DNA of 23,896 nt. It comes from CAZOVB01 sp964583095. GTDB taxonomy: Bacteria > Planctomycetota > Phycisphaerae > SM23-33. The stretch is from the NCBI GenBank assembly GCA_964583095.1, contig CAZOVB010000067.1, positions 1-23,896 on the forward strand. The letters run 5' to 3'. The notes beneath the pieces were generated by a model. That model did no database searches. It saw nothing but the letters and a program-made list of their open reading frames with translations, and was not told the origin of the DNA. Of this stretch, positions 6,857 to 16,277 are shown one piece after another. Numbering within the stretch: the first letter of the stretch is position 1; each line of letters opens with the position of its first letter. A program made the position numbers and the translations under genes.

Positions 6857-7731
6857 GTGCCCGCGACTTCGGACAATTCGTCTCGCGCCGGCGCCTGCTG
6901 GACGGCGCATGGGCGACAAGATTCTACGGCCGGGGAATGCTTCCCGGCAGCAGCGCGGAACTCTTCATGGCTCGCAATCCGGAACGAGTCGTCGAATTGG
7001 GGAGCGAGTACCTCCAGGCCGGCGCAGAAGCCCTCATGACCAACTCCTTCCAGGCCCACCGGTACGGGCTTCTGAGAGCAGGCGCGGAAGACCGCGCAGC
7101 CGAACTGGCGGAACTCTCAGCCACCCTCGCACGCCAGGCCGCCGGACAGGACGCAATGGTGTTTGGATCGATCGGCCCCTCCGGTCGTGTCCTCCTGGCG
7201 GAGGAGGTCACCGGAGATCGGCTGTTCGAAGCATTTGGCGAAACCGCCGATGCGTTGGAATGGGGCGGCGCCGACGCACTGGTTCTCGAGACGTTCTCCG
7301 AGATGGAAGAACTGAGGATCGCTTACCGCGCAACCCGGCGGGCAACGCAACTGCCCGTGGTCATCTGCATGAGCTTCGACGCCGGGGATGGCCTTTACAC
7401 TCAGCTTGGCATTCGACCGGAACAACTCGTCGACGAAGCCCGCAGACTCGGGGCCGACGCCGTCGGCGCCAATTGCGGGATTGGAACCGAATCGGCCATC
7501 GCAGTGGCCCGAAGACTGGTGTCCAGAACCGATCTTCCCGTTTGGATCAAGGCCAATGCAGGCCTGCCCCACCAAAGCTCAGGAGGCGTGCTGACCTGGC
7601 CCGAGGGGCCTGAGGCGTTTGCACGCTTTGCCGTTACGCTGCGGGAGATGGGCGTGAGGATGATCGGAGGCTGCTGTGGCACAGGCCCACAGCATATCCG
7701 CGCCATGCACGAAGCACTTCAGGGCAGATAG
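6853..7731 (+). CDS. homocysteine S-methyltransferase-family protein
   Basis: The product has 292 residues and a single homocysteine S-methyltransferase domain (as in BHMT, MmuM and the N-terminal module of MetH). The zinc-thiolate ligands are present: C208 in GANCGIG and the pair C274/C275 in IGGCCGTGP. The start DGAWATRFYG corresponds to the family's DGA-G-T substrate loop, with Trp-Ala replacing the common Gly or Met residues. TNSFQAHRYGL matches the T-N-T-F block. Family members transfer a methyl group to homocysteine from S-methylmethionine, betaine or a corrinoid/folate donor; the donor here cannot be read from sequence, and no cobalamin or folate domain is attached. It is translationally coupled to the TPR lipoprotein upstream. 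The gene ends 17 bases from a convergent HAD phosphatase gene. Confidence 0.87.
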   Translation: MSARDFGQFVSRRRLLDGAWATRFYGRGMLPGSSAELFMARNPERVVELGSEYLQAGAEALMTNSFQAHRYGLLRAGAEDRAAELAELSATLARQAAGQDAMVFGSIGPSGRVLLAEEVTGDRLFEAFGETADALEWGGADALVLETFSEMEELRIAYRATRRATQLPVVICMSFDAGDGLYTQLGIRPEQLVDEARRLGADAVGANCGIGTESAIAVARRLVSRTDLPVWIKANAGLPHQSSGGVLTWPEGPEAFARFAVTLREMGVRMIGGCCGTGPQHIRAMHEALQGR

Positions 7732-7748
7732 TGGCCTGCCTGGGTCCC

Positions 7749-8423
7749 CTACAGCACCTTGCCGTCAAGGAGCCCGAGGACATCCTGCGGCCTGGAAACC
7801 ACCACGGCCGCCCCATTGCCCAGCAACTCTTCGGCCGAGCGGAAGCCCCAGCCGGCCCCCACCGCGTACATGCCCGCCGCCACGGCGGTGTTCATGTCCG
7901 TGTCGGTATCGCCCAGGTAGAGGAATTCCGAGGGGCTCAGGTTCAACTGTTCGGTAATCTTGCGCACACCGGTGGCATCGGGCTTGGGAGGGACGTCATC
8001 GCTGACGCCGACCACGGCATCGAACTTCCAGTCGGGCAGAAGTCGGCTGACGCAAAGCTGTGTGAAATCATGCGGCTTATTGGAGAGCACCGCTTTGGCG
8101 ATGCTCTTTTCTTCCAGTCCCCCCAGCAGCTCCGGAACGCCTTGATAGGGACGTGTCTTGGCGTCCCACCTCTGGCTGTATTGGCTGCGCATCGTGTCCA
8201 CCATCCGCTCGACGAAGTCTTCGTCGCCGCGGCGGTCCTCGGGCAGGGCCCTTCGCACCAGGGCCACCACGCCGTCACCGACGAATTTCCGATAGCTTCT
8301 TACCCGATGGGTCGGCAGATTTTCCGACGCCAGAGCGTCGTTCATTGAATCGGCCAGGTCATCCAGCGTATCCAGCAAGGTACCGTCCAGATCAAACAGG
8401 ACCGCTTTGTACTTCGTAGGCAT
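7749..8423 (-). CDS. HAD-superfamily phosphatase, phosphoglycolate phosphatase-like
   Basis: The protein has 224 residues. HAD motifs are in order: motif I DLDGTLLDT with nucleophile D11 and acid/base D13, motif II VLSNKP, motif III Lys in PPKPDATG, and motif IV LGDTDTDMNTA. A helical cap follows motif I (about residues 20-85), as in phosphoglycolate phosphatase (Gph) and PpaX-like enzymes. The general reaction is phosphate monoester hydrolysis with Mg2+; the physiological substrate is not certain. AGGAAAG sits about eight bases before the ATG. It is the last gene of a minus-strand run, 79 bases after rho, and may be transcribed with it. The convergent methyltransferase gene ends 17 bases away with no visible intrinsic terminator between them. 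Confidence 0.85.
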   Translation of the reverse strand: MPTKYKAVLFDLDGTLLDTLDDLADSMNDALASENLPTHRVRSYRKFVGDGVVALVRRALPEDRRGDEDFVERMVDTMRSQYSQRWDAKTRPYQGVPELLGGLEEKSIAKAVLSNKPHDFTQLCVSRLLPDWKFDAVVGVSDDVPPKPDATGVRKITEQLNLSPSEFLYLGDTDTDMNTAVAAGMYAVGAGWGFRSAEELLGNGAAVVVSRPQDVLGLLDGKVL

Positions 8424-8502
8424 TGACTCTACTTTCCTGATCAGGCAACGGCGGTATTCCGCATCGGCGGAGGGTTGGGGGTCTCGAGAACAGGCGGGCT
8501 GG

Positions 8503-10233
<1,731 letters not shown>

Positions 10234-10467
10234 TTGAGTTGCCCTGAGACCCGAAGGGCCGCCTGCAACGGCCGACTCCGCGGGCCAATCCTTTTTCTGG
10301 GGTGGACCATGCAGGCTGGGGACGCTTCCGGGGGGCGGGCAGATGAAGAAACGTCCTTACAGATTCGGCCGAGGCAACTTCGCCCCGACTGCATGGTGAA
10401 CCGGTGGTGTGGTTATTCTGGCTGGATAGCTCCGACCCTTGACCAGGAAAAGAGGATCATGCCGCCG
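10234..10467. other. intergenic region between coaE and rho
   Basis: This 234-base gap contains no credible gene on either strand. It should carry the rho leader and possibly its promoter, but I found no pair of -35/-10 boxes with good match and spacing on the minus strand. It begins, as rho sees it, just after the coaE stop. No T-rich terminator is evident. Rho leaders are often autoregulated by Rho itself, which would not require a recognisable motif. Confidence 0.5.
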
Positions 10468-11073
10468 TCAGGTGGTTATCGCTTCCAATAAGCTGCGGAC
10501 CCGCTTTTTGAGGTGCGAAACGTCGGTGCTATTGTTTATGCGATAAGAGCATGCCCCGGCCTTTGTGTCAACCGAAAACTGGGATTTTTCGCGACGCCGC
10601 CACGTGGCCTCGTCCCACCCTCTTGTCTCCATAACCCTCTCCATCCTAAGCTCTTGCGGAGAATCCACAAAGAGAAGCTCGTCGCAGAACAGGTCCCAAC
10701 TGCTCTCGATCAGCACCGCTGCATCCAAAATGATCCCGCGGGCATCGCCCGCGCTGCGAATCCGAGCGATCTCGTCGGCGATTCGCTCCGAAATCCTCGG
10801 ATGCATGATCTCGTTGAGCTTCGCCAGCTCCGATGGCTCAGCAAAGACGATCCGCCCGAGCCTCTTGCGATCGATCCGCCCCTGCCCGTCGAGAATTCCC
10901 CTGCCCCACTGCCGGATAATCCGCGAGCGGATATCCGGCTGGCCAAGCAACTCGTGACCGATCCGATCGGCATCGATGATCGCGCAGCCCAGTTCCCCGA
11001 AACACCCCGCGACGGTGCTCTTGCCCGATCCGATACCTCCCACAATGCCGATAACCGGTATATAGCTGCTCAT
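10468..11073 (-). CDS. coaE: dephospho-CoA kinase
   Basis: CoaE phosphorylates the 3'-hydroxyl of dephospho-CoA, the last step of coenzyme A synthesis. The product has 201 residues, normal for the family. The P-loop GGIGSGKST is at 12-20 with K18, followed by IIDADRIGHELL with D34 and D36, the characteristic CoaE acidic pair. Next come RIVFAEPSELAKLNEIMHP, the ILDAAVLIESSWDLFCDELL block, and the late RIxxQ-like region, here HLKKRV. I chose the ATG at 11073 because it overlaps the stop of the upstream bioF-like gene by four bases (ATGA) and leaves a standard N-terminus; a longer in-frame extension would run through bioF in another frame. Rho lies 234 bases downstream on the same strand. Confidence 0.94.
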   Translation of the reverse strand: MSSYIPVIGIVGGIGSGKSTVAGCFGELGCAIIDADRIGHELLGQPDIRSRIIRQWGRGILDGQGRIDRKRLGRIVFAEPSELAKLNEIMHPRISERIADEIARIRSAGDARGIILDAAVLIESSWDLFCDELLFVDSPQELRMERVMETRGWDEATWRRREKSQFSVDTKAGACSYRINNSTDVSHLKKRVRSLLEAITT

Positions 11074-12242
11074 GCAATGCTCTCGATCGTTTTGGCCAAG
11101 AGAGTACAAAAAGCCGAAATATCCGCCTTCGTATGGCCACTGCACAGGCTTACCCGCAGTCGGCTCGATCCGCGAGGCACCGTGGGCGGGCGAATGGCCG
11201 GGACGAGATAGCCCGCCTCGAGCAGCCTGCCAGAGAGCGTGCACGCCCGGCCCGGGTCGCCCACAACGATCGGGACGATCTGGCTGCGGGAGTCCAGGGC
11301 AGAAATTCCCATTTGCCCCAGCCGGTCGCGCAGGTACTGGGCCATCGCCAGCAGGTGCTTTCTGCGCTGCGGCTCGTGCTGCACGATCTTCAGCGCTTCG
11401 GAAACCCCCTGGCACAGAGCAGCCGGCGGCGCGGTGGTGTAAATGTACGGTCGCGACGTGTTGCGAATCATCTCGCACAGTTCGACAGGCCCCGCGATAA
11501 AACCACCCAGGCCGCCCAAAGCCTTGCTGAGGGTCCCGACCACGACGTCGATGCGGTCCTCGACGCCCAAAAGTTCGGCAGCTCCGCGGCCTTGCTTGCC
11601 CAGAACGCCCGTGGCGTGGGCTTCGTCGATCAGCAACACCGCGTCGAACCGCTCCTTGATGTCGGCCAGTTCAGCCAGGGGGGCCAGATCGCCGTCCATG
11701 GAAAACAGAGAGTCGGTGACGATCAGGCACCTTTTGTGTCGGCCCCTGAGGCGAAGACAGAGCTTTTCGAGTCTGTCGGTGTCCCGGTGGTGATACGTTC
11801 GAACCGTCGCCCCGCTGCTGCCGGCGGCGTCCAGGATGCTTGCATGGTCCAGCTTGTCACAGAGGATCAGGTCTTCCCGGCCTGCCAGGGCATGGATGGC
11901 TGCATGATTCGCCATCCAGCCCGTCGAGGTCAGCACCACGTCGGGCATCTGTTTGAACCGGGCCAGCTCTGCTTCCAGTCGAACATGGGCCTCGGTGGTT
12001 CCGCTGACCAGGCGCGAGGCCCCTGCCCCCAGGCCCCAACGCTGGATACCGGCAGCAGCGGCCTGCTTGATCCGCGTATCCCCGCAGAGACAGAGGTAAT
12101 CGTTGGCGCAGAGACAGATACAGTCCCTGTCCCCTAAGCGGATGCGCGGCCCCGGGGCCGAGGAGGTCTTCACCGGATTGCGGCGAAGATCGTCGGCCTC
12201 CATGCGCTCGAGCTGCTCCTGCATTTGCTGCCAGATGGACAT
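11070..12242 (-). CDS. bioF: alpha-oxoamine synthase, BioF/Kbl-like
   Basis: The protein has 390 residues and is a PLP-dependent fold-type I enzyme of the alpha-oxoamine synthase family. Landmarks are NDYLCL near residue 47, the glycine-rich GLGAGASRLVSGTTEAHVRLE at 70-90, H133 in KLDHAS, the DSLFSMDGDLAPL block, the PLP-ring-binding DEAHATG at 206-212 and the Schiff-base lysine K240 in GTLSKALGG. BioF condenses pimeloyl-ACP or pimeloyl-CoA with alanine to give 8-amino-7-oxononanoate for biotin. Kbl (2-amino-3-ketobutyrate:CoA ligase) is the main alternative and cannot be excluded, because no other biotin or threonine-degradation gene lies nearby. The stop overlaps the coaE start by four bases. 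It is divergent from guaB across a 92-base gap. Confidence 0.87.
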   Translation of the reverse strand: MSIWQQMQEQLERMEADDLRRNPVKTSSAPGPRIRLGDRDCICLCANDYLCLCGDTRIKQAAAAGIQRWGLGAGASRLVSGTTEAHVRLEAELARFKQMPDVVLTSTGWMANHAAIHALAGREDLILCDKLDHASILDAAGSSGATVRTYHHRDTDRLEKLCLRLRGRHKRCLIVTDSLFSMDGDLAPLAELADIKERFDAVLLIDEAHATGVLGKQGRGAAELLGVEDRIDVVVGTLSKALGGLGGFIAGPVELCEMIRNTSRPYIYTTAPPAALCQGVSEALKIVQHEPQRRKHLLAMAQYLRDRLGQMGISALDSRSQIVPIVVGDPGRACTLSGRLLEAGYLVPAIRPPTVPRGSSRLRVSLCSGHTKADISAFCTLLAKTIESIA

Positions 12243-12260
12243 GATCGTCGCGCAATTCTC

Positions 12261-12289
12261 TTGATCCCCCGGCGGGGCGTCAATATATT
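12261..12289 (+). promoter_or_regulatory. sigma70-type promoter for guaB
   Basis: TTGATC (12261-12266, four of six) and TATATT (12284-12289, five of six) are spaced by exactly 17 bases. Transcription would begin near 12296, giving a leader of about 40 bases with GGAGG four bases before the guaB ATG. The -10 region AATATATT is a palindrome and could also serve a minus-strand promoter for the bioF-like gene, but the matching -35 there is weak (three of six). Confidence 0.65.
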
Positions 12290-12334
12290 TACGCGATTAA
12301 TCATCGACAGGCAGCTTCTTCTGACGGAGGCCTC

Positions 12335-13801
12335 ATGCAAGACAAGATCATCGGCGACGGCATCACATTCAATGATGTTCTCCTCGTTCCGGCACGAAGT
12401 AATGTCAACCCCTCCGAGCTGGACTTCTCCACCCGCCTGACGCGCAACATTCACCTGAACATCCCGCTGGTCTCGGCTCCGATGGACACGGTGACCGAGG
12501 CGGCCCTGGCGATCGCCCTGGCCCAGGAGGGCGGAATCGGCGTCATCCACCGGAACCTCTCCAAGGAAGCACAGGGGATCGAGGTCGAGAAGGTCAAGCG
12601 CAGCGAAAACGGCGTGATCACCGACCCGGTGACGTTGTCGCCCTCGGAATCGACGGCCGAGGCACGCAGGATCATGCAGGAGCACAACGTCTCGGGGATC
12701 CCGATCGTCACCGACGGCAACAAGCTGGCGGGGATCATCACCCGTCGCGACATGAAGTTCCTCAGCGAAGACAAGAAGATTCAGGACGTCATGACCAAGG
12801 CCAATCTGGTCACCGCCCCGCCGGAGACCGATCTGGACCAGGCGGAGACCATCCTGAAGGAACACCGCGTGGAGAAACTCCTGCTCGTAGACAAACAGGG
12901 ATGTCTGACCGGGCTGGTGACCATGCGGGACATCGACAAGATGCGACAGAGCCCTCGAAGCTGCAAAGACTACCGCGGACGCCTGCGCGTCGGGGCCGCC
13001 GTGGGCGTGTTGGATTTCGATCGCGTGGAAGTGCTCATCGCCCGCGATGTGGATGTGATTGTGGTCGACACCTCTCACGGCCACAAGGAAGTCGTCATGG
13101 AGACCGTCCGCCAGATCAAGTCCAGCTATGACATTGACGTGGTCGCCGGCAATATCGCCACACCCGAGGCCGCCGAGGACCTGATCGAAGCCGGAGCCGA
13201 CGGACTTCGGGTCGGCATCGGTCCCGGGGCCATCTGCACCACCCGCATTATCACCGGGGTGGGCGTACCGCAGATCAGCGCCACGCGCGAATGTGCCAAG
13301 GTCGGCGACCGGCACGGGGTCCCCGTCATGACCGACGGAGGCATTTGTCACAGCGGCGACGTCACCAAGGCCATCGCGGCCGGGGCAAGCTGTGTGATGA
13401 TGGGCAGTCTCTTTGCCGGCCTGGACGAATCCCCGGGCGAACTGGTCATCTACAAGGGCCGACGGTTCAAGACCTACCGCGGCATGGGGTCGATGGACGC
13501 CATGCTCTCGGGCAGTGCCGACCGGTACAACCAGGCCGGCGTGCCCCGCAAACGACTGGTTCCCGAGGGGGTCGAGGGGCGCGTTCCCTACCGGGGCCCG
13601 CTTTGCGACTTCGTTTTCCAGGTCATCGGCGGACTGCGAAGCGGCATGGATCACTGCGGAACGGAGAATATCGAGCAGCTTCGTACCAAGGCCAAGTTCA
13701 TGCGGATTACCAGCGCCTCGATGGCTGAAAGCCACCCGCACAACATTGCCATCACCCACGAAGCCCCCAACTACACCGGGCCCTACCAGAACGAAGAATA
13801 G
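12335..13801 (+). CDS. guaB: inosine-5'-monophosphate dehydrogenase
   Basis: GuaB oxidises IMP to XMP with NAD+, the committed step to GMP. The protein has 488 residues, typical of bacterial enzymes. Order seen: FNDVLLVPARS at the N-terminus, SAPMDTVTEAALAIALAQ, a tandem CBS (Bateman) insert at about residues 95-205 (ITDPVTLSPSES, VSGIPIVTDGNKLAGIITRR, VEKLLLVDKQGCLTGLVTMR), the barrel sequence VVDTSHGH, then the catalytic loop GPGAICTTRI with C301, and the flap region TYRGMGSMDAM. All expected catalytic parts are present. GGAGG lies four bases before the ATG and a good promoter lies upstream. It starts a plus-strand run with a lipoprotein and DAHP synthase gene. Confidence 0.97.
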   Translation: MQDKIIGDGITFNDVLLVPARSNVNPSELDFSTRLTRNIHLNIPLVSAPMDTVTEAALAIALAQEGGIGVIHRNLSKEAQGIEVEKVKRSENGVITDPVTLSPSESTAEARRIMQEHNVSGIPIVTDGNKLAGIITRRDMKFLSEDKKIQDVMTKANLVTAPPETDLDQAETILKEHRVEKLLLVDKQGCLTGLVTMRDIDKMRQSPRSCKDYRGRLRVGAAVGVLDFDRVEVLIARDVDVIVVDTSHGHKEVVMETVRQIKSSYDIDVVAGNIATPEAAEDLIEAGADGLRVGIGPGAICTTRIITGVGVPQISATRECAKVGDRHGVPVMTDGGICHSGDVTKAIAAGASCVMMGSLFAGLDESPGELVIYKGRRFKTYRGMGSMDAMLSGSADRYNQAGVPRKRLVPEGVEGRVPYRGPLCDFVFQVIGGLRSGMDHCGTENIEQLRTKAKFMRITSASMAESHPHNIAITHEAPNYTGPYQNEE

Positions 13802-13830
13802 TCCTTGCCTCCGCCGGTCCCAGAGCAGAT

Positions 13831-13871
13831 CATGGAAGTTTCGGACCTTCCGGCAAAGGAGAGCTTCCATG
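13831..13871 (+). promoter_or_regulatory. two mutually exclusive hairpins over the lipoprotein start
   Basis: CATGGAAG (13831-13838) can pair perfectly with CTTCCATG (13864-13871), whose last three bases are the lipoprotein ATG; the AAAGGAG ribosome binding site would then lie in the loop. The same GGAAG (13834-13838) can instead pair with CTTCC at 13847-13851, leaving the start free. This could control translation, but it may be chance. Confidence 0.35.
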
Positions 13872-14408
13872 CAACATGCACTTTTGATGACGGCACTGCC
13901 GGTTCTGCTGTTTCTGGCGGCAGGATGCGAAATGTCCCAGGGAACGTCGCGCCCCCTGGGCACCGACAACTACGAGGTGGCCTTTGCCACGAGTGAAGAG
14001 ATCCTCGCCAGATATTTCCAACTGCGTTCATCCAATCCCAACACCGGTGTGATCGAATCGGCTCCCAGGCTCGGCGACGAAGAATCGGTCCGACTCCTGA
14101 GCAGCGGTCCCTCGCGGCGCGTCGCGCGGATGCGCCTTCGGAATCAGGATGACGGCGTACACGCGACATTGCTCATCGAGGTCCAGCAGCAGGGCAACGA
14201 AGGCTTTTCGGAGATGAACTTCAACCGGCAGAACTACGACGGCATCCCCCGACAGACACCGGCCGAGCGACAGGGAGCCACCACCCCCGAGCAGAACGAC
14301 CTCTGGACTACGACCCGAAGGGATCGGGGCATGGAGGTCAAGATCCTCGGCGAGATTCGCGACAGACTGCAGCCCACCCCCGGGCTGCCCATTGACGATA
14401 TAGAATGA
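13869..14408 (+). CDS. small lipoprotein of unknown function
   Basis: The product has 179 residues. It begins with a lipoprotein signal, MQHALLMTALPVLLFLAAGC, whose lipobox LAAGC places the lipidated cysteine at residue 20. The mature part has a mixed alpha/beta composition, with strands around YEVAFATSEEILARYF, RRVARMRLRNQDDGVHATLL and MEVKILGEIRDRL. The C-terminal third contains a polar, Gln/Thr-rich linker. I do not recognise the family. AAAGGAGAG lies five to ten bases before the ATG. Its last four bases overlap the start of the DAHP synthase gene (ATGA), so the two are probably translated together, although a lipoprotein and a shikimate enzyme have no obvious functional link. Confidence 0.8.
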   Translation: MQHALLMTALPVLLFLAAGCEMSQGTSRPLGTDNYEVAFATSEEILARYFQLRSSNPNTGVIESAPRLGDEESVRLLSSGPSRRVARMRLRNQDDGVHATLLIEVQQQGNEGFSEMNFNRQNYDGIPRQTPAERQGATTPEQNDLWTTTRRDRGMEVKILGEIRDRLQPTPGLPIDDIE

Positions 14409-15538
14409 GCAACCAGACACCCCCTCCATCGAATCAGCCACTGGGCGACAGTGACTACCAGCCTGGCCGAACCAGCCAGATCCCTACCTACGATCTGAAC
14501 GTCGAAGATTTCCTGCCCTTCATCACCCCGATGCAGGTCAAGAAGGACCTTCCGCTCTCGGCCTCGGCCCATCGGACCGTCGTCAAGAGCCGACAAGCCC
14601 TGAAGCAGATCCTCGCAGGCAAGGACCGGCGTATGCTCGCGATGGTAGGGCCCTGCAGCATCCACGACGAAAAGGCCTCGCTGGAGTACGCCGAGAAACT
14701 CGCCGACCTGGCCGAGGAGTTCCAGGACTGCTTGTGCATCATCATGCGGGTCTACTTCGAAAAGCCCCGCACCACGATCGGCTGGAAGGGCCTGATCAAC
14801 GACCCGCACCTGGATGGATCCTTCGACCTGGAAGCCGGCGTGGCCTTGGCCCGGAAGATCCTCCTGGAGATCACGGGGATGGGCCTGCCGGCCGCAACCG
14901 AGATCCTCGGGCCCATTATTCCCCAGTACCTGGCCGATCTGGTCACCTGGGCAGCCATCGGTGCACGGACGACCGAGTCCCAGACCCACCGTCAGATGGC
15001 CAGCGGACTGAGCATGCCGGTGGGCTTCAAGAATGGCACCGGGGGCAACATGCAGGTCGCCCTGGACGCCATGCGCGCCGGCAACCACAAACACAGCTTC
15101 CTGGGCATCAACGACGAGGGCCGCATCTCCATCATCCGCACTTTGGGCAATCCTTGGACCCACCTGATCCTCCGTGGCGGTGTGGGCAGGCCCAATTATG
15201 ACCCCGAGACCGTCGCCGAGGCAGAAACACGGCTCCGCGAAGCAGACCTCTCTCCCGCGATCGTCGTAGACTGCAGCCACGACAATTCCGGCAAGAAATT
15301 CCAGAACCAGCCCGACGCCTTCTTCTCCGTGATCGACCAAAGGGCGGCCGGAAACACCAGCCTTATCGGAGTCATGCTCGAAAGCAACCTCAACGAAGGC
15401 AATCAGCCCCTGACCGAGGACCTCTCCGGTCTCAAGTACGGCGTTTCCATCACCGACGAATGCCTTGGATGGCAGCAGACCGAGCAGATGCTTCGCGACG
15501 GAGCCCGCATGCTCCGTCGCAGCGGTCAGGCGGACTAA
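14405..15538 (+). CDS. aroF: 3-deoxy-7-phosphoheptulonate (DAHP) synthase, E. coli AroFGH type
   Basis: This enzyme condenses phosphoenolpyruvate with erythrose 4-phosphate, the first step of the shikimate pathway. The protein has 377 residues, about 25 more than E. coli AroG, with a Pro/Gln-rich disordered start of roughly 25 residues. Class I alpha features: the metal-ligand Cys84 in GPCSIHD at 82-88, IMRVYFEKPRTTIGWKGLI, GLPAATEILGP, ARTTESQTHRQMASGLSMPV, GFKNGTGGN, and the late VDCSHDNSGKK and GVMLESNL blocks. Feedback regulation by an aromatic amino acid is usual in this class, but which one cannot be read here. I give aroF as the generic name; aroG or aroH would be equally fair. The start overlaps the lipoprotein stop, and its stop overlaps the convergent SRAP gene's stop by four bases. 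Confidence 0.93.
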   Translation: MSNQTPPPSNQPLGDSDYQPGRTSQIPTYDLNVEDFLPFITPMQVKKDLPLSASAHRTVVKSRQALKQILAGKDRRMLAMVGPCSIHDEKASLEYAEKLADLAEEFQDCLCIIMRVYFEKPRTTIGWKGLINDPHLDGSFDLEAGVALARKILLEITGMGLPAATEILGPIIPQYLADLVTWAAIGARTTESQTHRQMASGLSMPVGFKNGTGGNMQVALDAMRAGNHKHSFLGINDEGRISIIRTLGNPWTHLILRGGVGRPNYDPETVAEAETRLREADLSPAIVVDCSHDNSGKKFQNQPDAFFSVIDQRAAGNTSLIGVMLESNLNEGNQPLTEDLSGLKYGVSITDECLGWQQTEQMLRDGARMLRRSGQAD

Positions 15539-16209
15539 TCGGCCTCGATCGGCTCGATGCACTCAGGCAGGTCGAAGTCCGGTCGGTTGACCTTCCTGCT
15601 AACCGGGTGGGCCGTCATCCTCTCGGCCGGGAAGGGCTCAAGCAGATCCGAGATCCGGTCGAACTTCTGGATTTCCCCGTCCAGCCACCGGTCATAGCCA
15701 TCGGCTGGAATGATCACCGGCATGCGATCGTGGACCTCTCCCACCAGTTCGTTGGGCCGGGTGGTCAGAATCACCGCAGAATCGATGACTTCGCCCTGCT
15801 CTGACTCCCAGCTTTCCCAGAGCCCTCCCAGGGCGAAAAGCTCGCCCTGTTTCATCTGAATGTACAGAGGCTGTTTTCCATTGGCCGTCTTCTTCCACTC
15901 GTAGAACCCGTCTGCCGGCAGCAGACAACGCCGATACCGCATCGCCGCTCGAAAGGCAGGCTTGCTCGCAGCCGTCTCACTCCGGGCGTTGATCAGCCGA
16001 TTGCCGATGCTCTTGTCCTTTGCCCAGAACGGAACCAGGCCCCACTTGACCACGCAGAACTCGCGTTGGCTGCCTCGCTCCCGGCGGATGCAGGCAATGT
16101 ACTGCGAAGGAGCGATGTTGTAACGCGGTTCCAGCGAAGGGACCTCTCCTATGTCGAACAGCCGGGAGATCGCCCCGGGCGGCGGGGCCAACGTGTAACG
16201 TCCGCACAT
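15535..16209 (-). CDS. SRAP-domain protein (YedK/HMCES-type abasic-site shield)
   Basis: The product has 224 residues, a normal length for SRAP proteins. It contains the invariant Cys2 (MCGRYT start), which after Met removal forms a thiazolidine crosslink to abasic sites in single-stranded DNA. It also has N74 in LINARSETA, E104 in PADGFYEWKK and H160 in VHDRMPVII, the residues known from YedK and HMCES. All key residues are intact, so it is likely active. GGAGGAAG lies six bases before the ATG, and a promoter candidate is found at 16249-16277. It sits between the chromosomal DAHP synthase gene and the phage-like module on the opposite strand; SRAP genes occur in both chromosomes and phages, so its ownership is unclear. 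Confidence 0.95.
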   Translation of the reverse strand: MCGRYTLAPPPGAISRLFDIGEVPSLEPRYNIAPSQYIACIRRERGSQREFCVVKWGLVPFWAKDKSIGNRLINARSETAASKPAFRAAMRYRRCLLPADGFYEWKKTANGKQPLYIQMKQGELFALGGLWESWESEQGEVIDSAVILTTRPNELVGEVHDRMPVIIPADGYDRWLDGEIQKFDRISDLLEPFPAERMTAHPVSRKVNRPDFDLPECIEPIEAD

Positions 16210-16248
16210 GATCTTCCTCCAGAAGTTCGCAGGCTGAGAGTCTGGAAA

Positions 16249-16277
16249 ATTCTATCCAATTGGAAACCTTTTGTCCC
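16249..16277 (-). promoter_or_regulatory. probable promoter for the SRAP gene
   Basis: On the minus strand GGGACA (16277-16272, four of six) and TAGAAT (16254-16249, five of six) are separated by 17 bases, partly through the palindrome CCAATTGG. Transcription would begin near 16242. The -35 box overlaps the proposed TTG start of the terminase gene, so the two divergent genes are extremely tight. Confidence 0.5.

Noticed and set aside
10234..10467. Promoter or small gene ahead of rho
   Set aside because: The -35 and -10 candidates on the minus strand matched poorly or had wrong spacing, and short frames had no ribosome binding site or family features.
12170..13969. 599-codon minus-strand open frame opposite guaB
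   Set aside because: The guaB gene is complete with catalytic Cys; the antisense frame has no motif and also overlaps the promoter region.
16210..16270. Phage attachment site at the module's left edge
   Set aside because: The CCAATTGG palindrome lies in the SRAP promoter, and there is no tRNA or second copy in the window to support an attachment core.
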